Source of the DNA: CADEED01 sp043747875
GTDB lineage: Bacteria > Pseudomonadota > Gammaproteobacteria > Steroidobacterales > Steroidobacteraceae
Direction of reading: 5' to 3'
Assembly: GCA_043747875.1 (NCBI GenBank)
Contig: JAYTOI010000020.1
Span: 1 to 64,000, forward strand
Length of the DNA: 64,000 nucleotides
The position numbers and the translations under genes are program-made. The notes under the pieces were generated by a model, which was not told where the DNA came from, searched no databases, and was given only the letters and a program-made list of their open reading frames with translations. Positions 35,095 through 44,079 of this stretch are shown in pieces; position 1 is the first letter of the stretch; every line of letters starts with the position of its first letter.

Positions 35095-35173
35095 GCTTGG
35101 TGTTCTTGAAGTCCGTGGCGCCAGTATCGGAGCGTTGCAGTAGTGCGACCAGTCGGCGCAGACTGGGTTCCCT

Positions 35174-36469
35174 ATGTCACCCATCACCTACAGACTGCTG
35201 CCCCTGGTGCTGTTTGCCGCGACTTGCGCGTACAGCGCGCGCGGCTCGAATCTAGAAACCGAGGTCGAAGCCGTTGATCCCAAGATTATTGCGTGGCGGC
35301 GGGATTTTCACCAGAACCCGGAGCTCTCCAACCGCGAAGTACGCACCTCCAAGATCGTCGCGGAGCATCTGCGCAAGCTGGGGCTCGCGGTGGAAACCGG
35401 CATCGCGCGCACGGGCGTGGTCGCATTGCTCGACACGGGCAAGCCCGGCCCGACCATCGCATTGCGCGCCGACATGGACGCGCTGCCGGTCGTCGAGCGC
35501 GCCGACGTGCCGTTTCGTTCGATGGTGAAATCTAACTACCGTGGCGAGGAAGTGGGCGTGATGCACGCCTGCGGCCACGATTCGCACACCGCCGTGCTCA
35601 TGGGCGTCGCCGAGGCGTTGACCAAGATCAAGGCGGACCTGCGCGGCAAGGTGCTGTTCGTGTTCCAGCCCGCCGAGGAGGGCGCGCCCCCGGGCGAGAC
35701 CGGCGGCGCGTCGGTCATGCTGAAGGAGGGCGTGTTCGAGAAGTACAAGCCCGAAGTGGCATTCGGCTGGCACGCGTGGTCGTCGCTGAACACCGGCAGC
35801 ATCGGTTATCGCTCGGGGCCGTTCTTCGCGGACTCGAACGCGTGGCGCGCGACGGTCACCGGCAAACAGGCGCACGGCTCTGCGCCGTGGAAGGGCATCG
35901 ACCCGATCGTCGTGTCGGCGCAGATCATCAACGCGATGCAGACCGTGGTGAGCCGGCAAACCGACATCACGGAGATTCCCGCGGCGTTCTCCGTCGGCAT
36001 CATCAAGGGCGGCGTGCGCAACAACATCATCCCCGACTCCGTCGAGATGATCGGCACGCTGCGCACCTTTTCGCCCGGGCAGAAGGCCAAGATAGTGGCG
36101 AACGCGACGCGGCTGTTCGAGAAGACCGCGGAAGCCAGCGGCGCGACTGCGAAGTTCGAGATGGATTCGTACAGCAACCCGGTGACCGTGAACGAACCCA
36201 AGCTCACGGCGAAGATGCTGCCGACGCTGCAGCGCGTGGCGGGCGAGACCAACGTGAAACAGATCCCGCTGGTCACCGGGGCCGAGGATTTCGCGTATTT
36301 CGCGAACGCCGTTCCGAGCTTCTATTTCGTGGTGGGCGTGACGCCTGCCGGACAGGATGCCGTGGCCGCGCCGGTGAATCACTCACCGCTGTTCTATCTG
36401 GATGAGAAGGCCTTGCCGCTCGCGACGCGCGCGATGGCGGCGGTGGCGGTGGACTATCTGACGAAGTGA
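35174..36469 (+). CDS. M20 family amidohydrolase (hippurate hydrolase / aminoacylase type), exported
   Basis: 431 residues with a signal peptide (about 1-23). Metal-binding motifs of M20D: TIALRADMDALPV, GVMHACGHDSHTAVLM, and FVFQPAEEGAPPGE with the catalytic Glu. The lid/dimerisation domain (about 205-320) has KQAHGSAPWKGIDPI. The final zinc ligand is in HSPLFYLDEKALP. It would hydrolyse N-acyl amino acids or peptides in the periplasm. The 107-bp palindrome begins immediately after its stop. Confidence 0.9.
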   Translation: MSPITYRLLPLVLFAATCAYSARGSNLETEVEAVDPKIIAWRRDFHQNPELSNREVRTSKIVAEHLRKLGLAVETGIARTGVVALLDTGKPGPTIALRADMDALPVVERADVPFRSMVKSNYRGEEVGVMHACGHDSHTAVLMGVAEALTKIKADLRGKVLFVFQPAEEGAPPGETGGASVMLKEGVFEKYKPEVAFGWHAWSSLNTGSIGYRSGPFFADSNAWRATVTGKQAHGSAPWKGIDPIVVSAQIINAMQTVVSRQTDITEIPAAFSVGIIKGGVRNNIIPDSVEMIGTLRTFSPGQKAKIVANATRLFEKTAEASGATAKFEMDSYSNPVTVNEPKLTAKMLPTLQRVAGETNVKQIPLVTGAEDFAYFANAVPSFYFVVGVTPAGQDAVAAPVNHSPLFYLDEKALPLATRAMAAVAVDYLTK

Positions 36470-36470
36470 G

Positions 36471-36577
36471 AGGAAATGGGGACATTCCTCATTTTCCTGT
36501 AACAAAACTTAGACGCTCGCGGAGCATCGGTGCCGCTGTCGTTTTGTTACAGAAGAATGAGGAATGTCCCCATTCCT
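36471..36577. repeat. Near-perfect 107-bp palindrome (REP/MITE-like element)
   Basis: The left arm 36471-36508 and the right arm 36541-36577 are inverted copies differing by one gap and two mismatches, around a 32-base centre (36509-36540). The arms contain ATGGGGACATTCCTCATT and TGTAACAAAAC. The low GC content is unlike the flanks. It fills the space between two convergent genes, so it may also end both transcripts. GGGGACATTCC-type palindromes are the kind linked to REP-associated tyrosine transposases; no transposase is in the window. Confidence 0.8.
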
Positions 36578-36585
36578 TCTCTTTC

Positions 36586-38751
36586 CTATCCCAGGTTCTT
36601 CGCGATCGGCAGGCGCCGCACGCGCTTGCCCGTCGCCGCGTAAATCGCATTCGCCACGGCTGGTGCGATCGGCGGCGTACCGGGCTCACCCGCGCCGCCC
36701 ATCGCCTCGCCACTGTTGACGATCACCACTTCGATCTGCGGCGCTTCGTTGAGGCGCACGATCTGATAATCGTGGAAATTACTCTGCTCCACCTTGCCGT
36801 CCGCGAACGTGATCTCGCCATACAACGCGGCGGTCAATCCGTAGTTGATCGCGCTTTCCATTTGAGCGATGACGCCGCTGGGGTTCGCGGCGAAGCCACA
36901 GTCGATGGCGCACCACACCTTGTGCACGCGCACGTTGCCGCCTTCGACGGAAACCTCCGCGATTTCCGCCACGATGCTGCCGAAGGAGTCGTGCAGCGCG
37001 ACGCCGCGCCCGCGGCCGGCAGGCGCACCACCGGCCCAGTTGCACGCTTCCGCCACCGCGTTCAATACCGCGAGCTGCCGCGGCTTCGCGGCCAGCAACT
37101 TGCGGCGCATCTCCACCGGATCCTGTCCACCGAGCACCGCGAGCTCATCGAGCGCGCAGTTCACGGTGAAACCCGTGTGCGAGTGACCGACCGAGCGCCA
37201 CCACAACACCGGCACGGTCGGATTGCCGCCGTGCGTATCCACGAAAACATTCGGGATGGCGTACGGCATGTCGGACGCGCCCTCGACGCTCGACTGATCG
37301 AATGCCTGCCCCTTCGGGATGAACCCCTCCGTCCAGCCGCCGCGCAGCACGCCCTGACTGACGATGCATTGCTGCCACGCCACCGGATTGCCCTGCGCAT
37401 CGACACCCGCGCGCACGCGCGACATCACGAACGGCCGGTAGTGCAGGCCGCGCACATCGTCCTCGCGGGTCCAAACTACCTGCACGGGCCTGCCAACCGC
37501 CTTCGACGCATGCACGGCCTCGACGGCCACGTCCGCGTTGCGCTGCGCGCGCCGGCCGAAGCCGCCACCCAGGAACCGGCTGTGCAGCTTCACCTTCGCG
37601 GGGTCCATGCCGAGCACCTGCGCCGCCGCGTCGCGGTCCGCGGACTGCATCTGCGTGCCGAGGTACAGGTCACAGCCGTCGGCGCGCACGTCCGCGAGGC
37701 AGTTCAGCGGCTCCATCGGCGAGTGCGATAGATAGGGCAGTTCGTACTCGACGTCCAGGCGCTGCGCTGCGCCGGCCAGCGCCGCCGGCACTGCGCCGGT
37801 GTCGCGCGCCACGGCGCCGCGCTGGCGCAGCAGCGTTTGGTACTCGGCGCGCAGCGCCGCGGTCGAGAATTGCTTGTTGGCCCCTTCGTCCCACTCGACC
37901 GTCAGCGCATCGCGACCGCGCTTGGCCGCCCAGGTGTTGGTGGCGTACACGGCCACGCCGCTCGGCAGCTGCTTCACGTCGACCACGCCGCGTACCGCGC
38001 GCGCGGCCGTGTCATCGATCTTCACGAGCTTCGCGCCGACCACCGGCGGCCGCGCGACCACGGCGTGCAACATGCCTGTCAGCCGCGCGTCGATTCCGAA
38101 CTGCGCGCTGCCATCCACCTTCATCGGCGCATCGAGCCGCTTGTGTGGCTTGCCCAGATATTTGAACTGCGCGGGATCCTTGAGCGTCACCTGCTCCGGG
38201 ACCGGCAACCCGGCCGCGGCATCCGCCAGGGCGCCGTACGACAGCCTCGTCGACCCCTTCATCACCACGCCATTCTCGGTGCGCAAATCCGCCACGTCGG
38301 CCTGCCAGTGCTGCGCGGCCGCGGCCAGCAGCATGGCGCGGGCCCGCGCGCCGGCCTCGCGCAATTGTTGATAGGTGGTGCTGGTGCTCATGCTGCCGCC
38401 GGTGAACTGCATGGGCATGAACGGCACGTTGAAGGCGGCGTCCGCGCCGGAGAATTCGACCTGGACTCGCGCCAGATCGACGTCGAGCTCCTCAGCCAGC
38501 ACCATCGCGAGGCCGGTGTAGATGCCCTGGCCCATCTCGGACTTGCCGATGATCAGAGTGATGGAATCGTCGGGCGCGATGCGCACGAAGGCATTGGGCG
38601 CGAACGTGCGGCCCGAGGGCGCGCCGCCCTTCGCCGCGCGTCTGTCGGCGAAGTGCATGCCGAGCACCAGCCCGCCACCGATGATGCCGGTGGCGACCCC
38701 CGCAGTGAGGAAGGCGCGGCGGTTCAGCGAGGAATTGTTCGAATCGGCCAT
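36586..38751 (-). CDS. Xanthine dehydrogenase family molybdopterin-binding subunit (IorB-like)
   Basis: 721 residues. Tat signal at the N-terminus (LNRRAFLTAGVATGIIGG, twin-arginine at about 11-12). Molybdenum cofactor-binding domains follow, with GKSEMGQGIYTGLAMVLAEE, the LGGGFGRRAQRNADVAVEA motif and the C-terminal EAMGGAGEPGTPPIAPA with the catalytic Glu region. This is the isoquinoline 1-oxidoreductase beta/aldehyde dehydrogenase large-subunit type, acting in the periplasm. The partner 2Fe-2S subunit (IorA) is not adjacent. Confidence 0.9.
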   Translation of the reverse strand: MADSNNSSLNRRAFLTAGVATGIIGGGLVLGMHFADRRAAKGGAPSGRTFAPNAFVRIAPDDSITLIIGKSEMGQGIYTGLAMVLAEELDVDLARVQVEFSGADAAFNVPFMPMQFTGGSMSTSTTYQQLREAGARARAMLLAAAAQHWQADVADLRTENGVVMKGSTRLSYGALADAAAGLPVPEQVTLKDPAQFKYLGKPHKRLDAPMKVDGSAQFGIDARLTGMLHAVVARPPVVGAKLVKIDDTAARAVRGVVDVKQLPSGVAVYATNTWAAKRGRDALTVEWDEGANKQFSTAALRAEYQTLLRQRGAVARDTGAVPAALAGAAQRLDVEYELPYLSHSPMEPLNCLADVRADGCDLYLGTQMQSADRDAAAQVLGMDPAKVKLHSRFLGGGFGRRAQRNADVAVEAVHASKAVGRPVQVVWTREDDVRGLHYRPFVMSRVRAGVDAQGNPVAWQQCIVSQGVLRGGWTEGFIPKGQAFDQSSVEGASDMPYAIPNVFVDTHGGNPTVPVLWWRSVGHSHTGFTVNCALDELAVLGGQDPVEMRRKLLAAKPRQLAVLNAVAEACNWAGGAPAGRGRGVALHDSFGSIVAEIAEVSVEGGNVRVHKVWCAIDCGFAANPSGVIAQMESAINYGLTAALYGEITFADGKVEQSNFHDYQIVRLNEAPQIEVVIVNSGEAMGGAGEPGTPPIAPAVANAIYAATGKRVRRLPIAKNLG

Positions 38752-38799
38752 GGCGCACGCTCCGCATCAGCCCGGGGCACCGATGTTAAGGTAGCTCCC

Positions 38800-40242
38800 A
38801 TGCATTTGGAATTTTTTGGCGCGGCGGGCGAAGTGACCGGTTCCTGCCACATCCTGCGCGTGGGCGGACGGGAGCTGCTGCTCGACTGCGGCATGATCCA
38901 GGGTGGCCGCGACGCGCCCGAGCGCAACCGGCAGCCGTTTCCGTTCGATGCCGCCGCCATCGACGCCGTCGTGCTGAGCCACGCGCACATCGACCATTGC
39001 GGGCGGCTGCCGCTGCTCGTGAAGCGCGGTTATCGAGGCCCTATCTACACGAACTCGGCCTGCGCCGCGCTGGTGCCCATCCTGCTGCGCGACTCCGCGA
39101 ACCTGGCCCGTGCGGACGCGGAGCGCGCGAACCGCCACGCGCCCCCTGCGGCACCGCCACGCCAGCCTCTCTACGACCTCGACGACGTCGCGGCCACCCT
39201 TGCGCTGCTGCAGCCCATTCCGTACGACACCCACCGAGAGTTGCTGCCTGGGGTCACGGTGCGCGTGCGCGACGCCGGCCACATCATGGGATCGTCGAGC
39301 ATCGAGCTGTGGGTCACCGAAGGCGCCGTCGTTCATGGCGCGCCTCCGGCACGACGCAAGCTCGTATTCTCGGGCGATCTCGGCCAATACGACACGCCCA
39401 TCCTGCACGATCCATGGAGGTTCGAATCCGCGGACGTGGTGCTCATGGAGAGCACCTACGGGGACCGTCTGCATCGCGGCCGCGAGGATACCGAGCGCGA
39501 GCTCGGCGCCATCCTCGCCGCGGCCGCGCGCGACGGCGGCAACGTCGTCGTGCCGGCGTTCGCGGTCGGCCGCAGCCAGGAATTGCTCTACCTACTCGCG
39601 AAGAACTACGCCGAGTGGCACGTGGCGCGCTGGAAGATCTTCCTCGACAGCCCGATGGCCATCGCCGCGAGTCGCGTCTACTGGCAGAACCCGGAGCGCT
39701 TCGACGAGGAGGCGTCGCGTCTGCGCGCGAGCTTCAAGGGCATGCCGCCGCTGCCCAACCTCGTGCTCTCGGAGAGCTCGGAAGATTCGCGCGCCATAAA
39801 CTCGGTGCGCGGCGGCGCGCTCATCATCGCCGGCAGCGGCATGGCGAATGGCGGACGCGTCCTGCATCACCTCGCACACAACCTGCCGCGACCCGACTGT
39901 CACGTGCTCATCGTCGGCTTCCAGGCGCCGGGCACGCTGGGCCGGCAGCTCGTCGATCGCGTGCCCGAAGTGCGCATCCACGGACACACCGTGCGCTGCC
40001 AGGCGCAAATACACACGCTGGGCGGCTTGTCGGCGCACGGCGATCAGGCCGCGCTGCTGCGCTGGTACGACAGCTTCACGCCGCGGCCGCCGGTGTATCT
40101 GGTGCACGGCGAGGTGCGCTCCGCCGAAGCATTGGCGGTGAAGCTGCGCGAACGCGGTGCAAGCGCCACGGTCACTCGTCCCGGCTTGAAAGTCGAGCTG
40201 TCGGACTTGAACGTTCTGGCCCGCGATGCGCCCAATGTCTAG
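38800..40242 (+). CDS. Metallo-beta-lactamase/beta-CASP RNA-processing exonuclease
   Basis: 480 residues. Opens with HLEFFGAAGEVTGSCHILRV; MBL motif SHAHIDHCGRLPLL gives HxHxDH zinc ligands, then AGHIMGSSSIEL and SGDLGQYDTPIL. The beta-CASP cap (about 250-380, Beta_Casp) and the C-terminal RNA specificity domain with LGGLSAHGDQAALLRW follow. The family (CPSF73-like/YsfA-type) cuts RNA in the cytosol. The ATG at 38800 has a TAAGGT hexamer 7-13 bases upstream and lies 48 bases from the divergent molybdoprotein gene. Confidence 0.9.
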   Translation: MHLEFFGAAGEVTGSCHILRVGGRELLLDCGMIQGGRDAPERNRQPFPFDAAAIDAVVLSHAHIDHCGRLPLLVKRGYRGPIYTNSACAALVPILLRDSANLARADAERANRHAPPAAPPRQPLYDLDDVAATLALLQPIPYDTHRELLPGVTVRVRDAGHIMGSSSIELWVTEGAVVHGAPPARRKLVFSGDLGQYDTPILHDPWRFESADVVLMESTYGDRLHRGREDTERELGAILAAAARDGGNVVVPAFAVGRSQELLYLLAKNYAEWHVARWKIFLDSPMAIAASRVYWQNPERFDEEASRLRASFKGMPPLPNLVLSESSEDSRAINSVRGGALIIAGSGMANGGRVLHHLAHNLPRPDCHVLIVGFQAPGTLGRQLVDRVPEVRIHGHTVRCQAQIHTLGGLSAHGDQAALLRWYDSFTPRPPVYLVHGEVRSAEALAVKLRERGASATVTRPGLKVELSDLNVLARDAPNV

Positions 40243-40277
40243 AATCCCCCGCACCTAACAATCCGGATTTCACCCTG

Positions 40278-41579
40278 ATGAATGTCGAAGAAAGCCGCGA
40301 CGGCTCGATGCTGGATCGCTTCATGTCCTTCGCCGCTCGCGTGCAGCCGCGCGAGAAACGTCACGTGGGGCTCGGTATCGTGCTGCTGTTCTGCGTGTTC
40401 GCGGGCTACGGCGCGGTCAAGCCGGTCCGCGACACCATCGGCACCGTGATCGGCACCGAGGCGACGCAGGACCTGTGGTGGTTCACCGCGCTGTTCGGCA
40501 TCCTCGCGGTTCCCTCCTACGGCTGGCTGGTGGCGACCGTGCGCCGCGCGGTGCTGTTGCCGGCTATCTACGGATTCATGGCGGTCGGGTTCACGCTGTG
40601 CGCGTGGGGCTTCTGGATGTACCCGAAAGACCCGGTGCTGTCGCGCGTGTTCTACGTGTACATCAGCGTCATGAATCTCATGACGATCTCCATCTTCTGG
40701 AGCTTCCTGCTCGAGGTGTTCGACAGCGCGCAAACCAAGCGATTGTTCGCCGTGATCGCGGTGGGCGGCACCGCGGGTGCATTCTTCGGGCCGCTCATCA
40801 CGCGCGGCGTGGTCGCGGCCATCGGCAACCACGGCGTGCTGCTCGTGGGCGCCGGTTTTTACGTGGCCGCGTTGTTCCTGCAGCGGCTCATCATCCTCGC
40901 GCCGCGCAGCTCGGATTCCGCGCCCGCGGCACTGGCCGAGCAGCAGCGCCCCATCGGCGGCAATCCGTTCGCGGGGTTCATGCTCGTCATGCGCTCGCCG
41001 TACTTGCGCGGCATCATGCTGTTCATCGTCGGCATTTCCGCCATCAACACTTTCCTGTACTTCGAGGCCATCGACATGGTCGCGAAGCGCTTCAACGAAA
41101 TCACGCGGCGCACCGAAGTGTTCGCGAACCTCGACGCGATCATCCAGGGCCTCACGGCGCTCACCCAGCTCTTCCTCACGGGTCGCATCGCGACGCGCTT
41201 CGGCCTCACGCTGCTGCTCGTGGCGGTGCCGTTCATCATGGTGCTCGGCCTGACATGGTTCGCGTTCTCGGGCACGTTCATGGTGCTGGCGATCGCGCTC
41301 ATCGTGCGGCGCTGGGGTGAGTACGCGTTCATACGCCCCGGCCGCGAGATGCTGTTCAGCCGCGTCGACAAGGAGAGCAAGTACAAGGCGAAGAACCTCT
41401 GCGACGTCGCCGTCTACCGATCGGCCGACGTGGTCTTTGCGCAGATCAAGCAGCTCTTCGATCGCATCGGTGTGAGCGGCATGAAGGAAACGATGATCGT
41501 GGCCGGCGTGTCGTTCGCGTGGGGTCTGAACGGCTGGTGGCTCGCGCGCCGGCACGAGAAGGAGGCGCCGAAGCCGTAG
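40278..41579 (+). CDS. Nucleotide-transporter-like major facilitator (Npt1/Npt2 type)
   Basis: 433 residues, about 12 membrane helices. YGAVKPVRDTIGTVIGTEA (about 35-53), FWSFLLEVFDSAQTKRLFAV and RPGREMLFSRVDKESKYKAK are the motifs of proteins annotated as NTP/NDP exchange transporter-like in free-living Proteobacteria. True ATP/ADP exchange is known from intracellular bacteria; here the substrate is unknown. Inner membrane. Preceded by a CCTAACAA word in the short gap. Confidence 0.8.
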   Translation: MNVEESRDGSMLDRFMSFAARVQPREKRHVGLGIVLLFCVFAGYGAVKPVRDTIGTVIGTEATQDLWWFTALFGILAVPSYGWLVATVRRAVLLPAIYGFMAVGFTLCAWGFWMYPKDPVLSRVFYVYISVMNLMTISIFWSFLLEVFDSAQTKRLFAVIAVGGTAGAFFGPLITRGVVAAIGNHGVLLVGAGFYVAALFLQRLIILAPRSSDSAPAALAEQQRPIGGNPFAGFMLVMRSPYLRGIMLFIVGISAINTFLYFEAIDMVAKRFNEITRRTEVFANLDAIIQGLTALTQLFLTGRIATRFGLTLLLVAVPFIMVLGLTWFAFSGTFMVLAIALIVRRWGEYAFIRPGREMLFSRVDKESKYKAKNLCDVAVYRSADVVFAQIKQLFDRIGVSGMKETMIVAGVSFAWGLNGWWLARRHEKEAPKP

Positions 41580-41630
41580 GAACCATCCGGCAGGCATGGA
41601 ACTCGCTTCGCGCCAGTCCGTCTGCCGGTC

Positions 41631-41828
41631 ATGCCTTCGAGTGTCATACGGACATATCGATACGATCCCGTCGACCATCGTCTGGACGTGGTGTTCGTCT
41701 CGGGCCGGCGCTATCGGTATCACGACGTGCCGGAACACCTCTACGACGAGATGCGGCGCGCGTTCTCGAAGGGCGAGTTCTTCAATTCGAATATCCGCGA
41801 GCACTTCCGATACACGCGAGTGAACTGA
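41631..41828 (+). CDS. KTSC domain protein
   Basis: 65 residues: SSVIRTYRYDPVDHRLDVVF and YRYHDVPEHLYDEMRRAFSK GEFFN form the whole KTSC domain (about 3-60). The domain occurs alone or fused to other enzymes and has been suggested to bind RNA or nucleotides; the canonical Lys-Thr-Ser-Cys tetrad is partly changed. Cytosolic. Confidence 0.8.
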   Translation: MPSSVIRTYRYDPVDHRLDVVFVSGRRYRYHDVPEHLYDEMRRAFSKGEFFNSNIREHFRYTRVN

Positions 41829-41863
41829 TGGCCGGCGCGCGACCGATTGCGCACCGGGCGAGC

Positions 41864-41881
41864 CCTGTCCCCATTTACCCC
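41864..41881. repeat. Short GGGGACA-type fragment at a gene end
   Basis: On the minus strand GGGTAAATGGGGACAGGG directly follows the stop of the CheA-like gene. ATGGGGACA is also the core of the arms of the 107-bp palindrome at 36471-36577. It may be a partial copy of the same kind of element; the match is short. Confidence 0.25.
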
Positions 41882-41882
41882 A

Positions 41883-44072
41883 TTACGCAACGGCGGCGTC
41901 GGAAGCCTTTTTCTCGTGCGGTAGAGTGATGCGGAAGCGGGTGTATTCACCCTGCTTGGTCGCGATTCCGACCTTGCCGCCGGCCTTGTTGACCAGGTCG
42001 CGCACCACGTCCATGCCGATGCCGCGCGCGCCGTCCTGGCCGACGGTGGTGAACCCCGGGCGGAAGATCAGACTGGCGAGCTTGCGCGCGTCGACGTTCG
42101 CGGCGGCTACCGGCGTCATCACGCCCTGGCGCACGGCCTCGGCGCGGATCTTTTCGTGATCCAACCCGCGACCGTCGTCCTGCACGCTGAGCTTGAACCC
42201 CTCCGTGCCGGCGCTCATGAACTGGACGGCGACGGTGCCTACCTCGGGTTTGTCGAGCGCGGCGCGATCGGCGGGTGCCTCGATGCCGTGGCGGATCGCA
42301 TTGTGAATGAGCTGTCCGAGGATCTTCTCGATCGCGCGGCGATAGTTCGCGGGCACGTCATCGAGGCCCACGACCACCAGCGAGACACGCTTCGAATACA
42401 TGTCGGCGAGGAAGTGCGCCATCTCCTGCAGGCTTTCCGCCGACAGGTCCGAGAGCCGTGCCGACTTGGCCGTGGCACCGAGGGCCGCCTGCTGCACAGT
42501 CGTGGTGGCGGAGCTCGCTACGCCGGTGCCGATGCCGGTGCCGCGACCGAGGCGCGGCTGGCGGATCGTCGTGCCGGTCAGCGTGGCCGAACGCTGCGTG
42601 CCCTCGATGGGCATCGGATCCAACGTGCCGTTCTGGGCGCGCCAGTCGCGCAGCCGCGCGACGACTTCGCCCTGAATGGCGAGATGGCTCAACAGGTCGT
42701 CGAGCTTCACGGCGAGTGGCAGGAAATCGTTGCCGGACAGCGTGGGCTTGTCGCGCAGCTCGCCGAGCGCGGCTTCGAAGCGCTGCGCGCGCTCGCCGAC
42801 GGATGGCAGCGGCAGGCGCTCGGCGCGCGCATGAATGCCGCGGATGAGCTCGAGTATGAGCACCAGCTTCTCGCGGAATGCCTGCGGCTCGCGCGCGGGT
42901 AGTTTGATGATGGCGCGCAGCTGGCCGGCCTTCTCGCGCGCGTCGGACAAGAAATGATCGAGCCGCGCCGCGTCGACGTGCACGATCTCCTTGAGCACCT
43001 CCGACATGCGCGCATCGGGAGGGTCGATGATCTCGGACGGATCCGGGAGCGTCGGCTTCGCGGCCGCGGCCGCGGCCGATTCCGGCTTCATCACCTCGGG
43101 CGAGGTGATGGTGGTCGCGAGGTAGTGCGCGGAATCGGTGCCCAGGCTCGGCGTCGCGGCCGCGAGTCGCACGGCCGGCGCTTCCATGGGGGCTTCCGCG
43201 GTCGGCGCGGCTGTGCGAACGCGCTCGGACGGCAGTGAATCTTCGGTGAGGTTCAGCGAGCCGAGCTCGAACTCGGCGGTGGTCAGCGCGGGCTCGGGCG
43301 TCGCCGATGCAGCCGGCGTGGGCCGGTCGGTGGCGGGGGCCTGCAGCCACTGCGGAATTTCTGCTTCCGGGGGCAGCTCGAGCGGCGGCGGTGACAGCGG
43401 CTCGATGGCCACGGGCGCCGCGGCCGGGGCGGTCATCGCGGCGGCATCGACCGAGGTGATATCGGCAATGGCGGCGCCTTCCGGTATCACGAGCGCGGGG
43501 CGTACACCGGTCTCGCCCGCGAGTCGCTTGGCGAACGTGTCTTCGTCGAGCGCCGGCACTTCGATGGTGTGCGGCACCATGCGCGGCGCGGAGATGCGCT
43601 CCACCGAAACGATGATGTGGTGCACGCGGCCGTCGACGACCAGGCGCGCGAAGCGGATCGCGAGATGGCGCGAGCCCGAATGCACGCGCTGCAGGGGATT
43701 CGCGGTGGCGTCCACGACGGCGGTGGGCTCGGCCTTCCACAGCATTTCCAGATAGGCAACGGCCTCGCGCCGCATGTGCACGTCGACCAGCTCGGCGATG
43801 ACCTGCACGAACGCGGTGCCCGTGGCGCAGGTGTGGCCTAACAACTCCGGCGCGACCGCCGACGCCTCGCCCATGAGCTTGTGCTCGCGATCCAGGAACA
43901 ACACGCCAGCCTGGGACAGCTCGAGCATCGCGTACGATTGCGCGCGCGCCACGACCAGCTGCTCGTCGCGCGACCGCAGCGCGCCGCGCTGGGTCAGGGC
44001 GTAGAGGGCTACGCCGATCAGGCAGATGAGCGCCGCCGCCAGTGCCACGATCGGAAAGGTGAGGAACTCCAC
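41883..44072 (-). CDS. CheA-like histidine kinase/ATPase without CheW domain
   Basis: 729 residues. One N-terminal membrane helix (about 5-25), a PAS-like region (about 45-165, with SQAGVLFLDREHKLMGEAS), a long Pro/Ala linker, an Hpt-like helical region (about 365-470) whose histidine could be in LIRGIHARAERLPLP, and a CheA-type HATPase (about 570-715): QLIHNAIRHGIEAP, VQDDGRGLDHEKI, GARGIGMDVVRDLVN. The usual Hpt HxxKG is altered and the CheW-binding domain is absent. Last gene of the 41883-48163 operon. Role unknown; chemotaxis is unlikely. Confidence 0.8.
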   Translation of the reverse strand: MEFLTFPIVALAAALICLIGVALYALTQRGALRSRDEQLVVARAQSYAMLELSQAGVLFLDREHKLMGEASAVAPELLGHTCATGTAFVQVIAELVDVHMRREAVAYLEMLWKAEPTAVVDATANPLQRVHSGSRHLAIRFARLVVDGRVHHIIVSVERISAPRMVPHTIEVPALDEDTFAKRLAGETGVRPALVIPEGAAIADITSVDAAAMTAPAAAPVAIEPLSPPPLELPPEAEIPQWLQAPATDRPTPAASATPEPALTTAEFELGSLNLTEDSLPSERVRTAAPTAEAPMEAPAVRLAAATPSLGTDSAHYLATTITSPEVMKPESAAAAAAKPTLPDPSEIIDPPDARMSEVLKEIVHVDAARLDHFLSDAREKAGQLRAIIKLPAREPQAFREKLVLILELIRGIHARAERLPLPSVGERAQRFEAALGELRDKPTLSGNDFLPLAVKLDDLLSHLAIQGEVVARLRDWRAQNGTLDPMPIEGTQRSATLTGTTIRQPRLGRGTGIGTGVASSATTTVQQAALGATAKSARLSDLSAESLQEMAHFLADMYSKRVSLVVVGLDDVPANYRRAIEKILGQLIHNAIRHGIEAPADRAALDKPEVGTVAVQFMSAGTEGFKLSVQDDGRGLDHEKIRAEAVRQGVMTPVAAANVDARKLASLIFRPGFTTVGQDGARGIGMDVVRDLVNKAGGKVGIATKQGEYTRFRITLPHEKKASDAAVA

Positions 44073-44079
44073 GGCCGGC

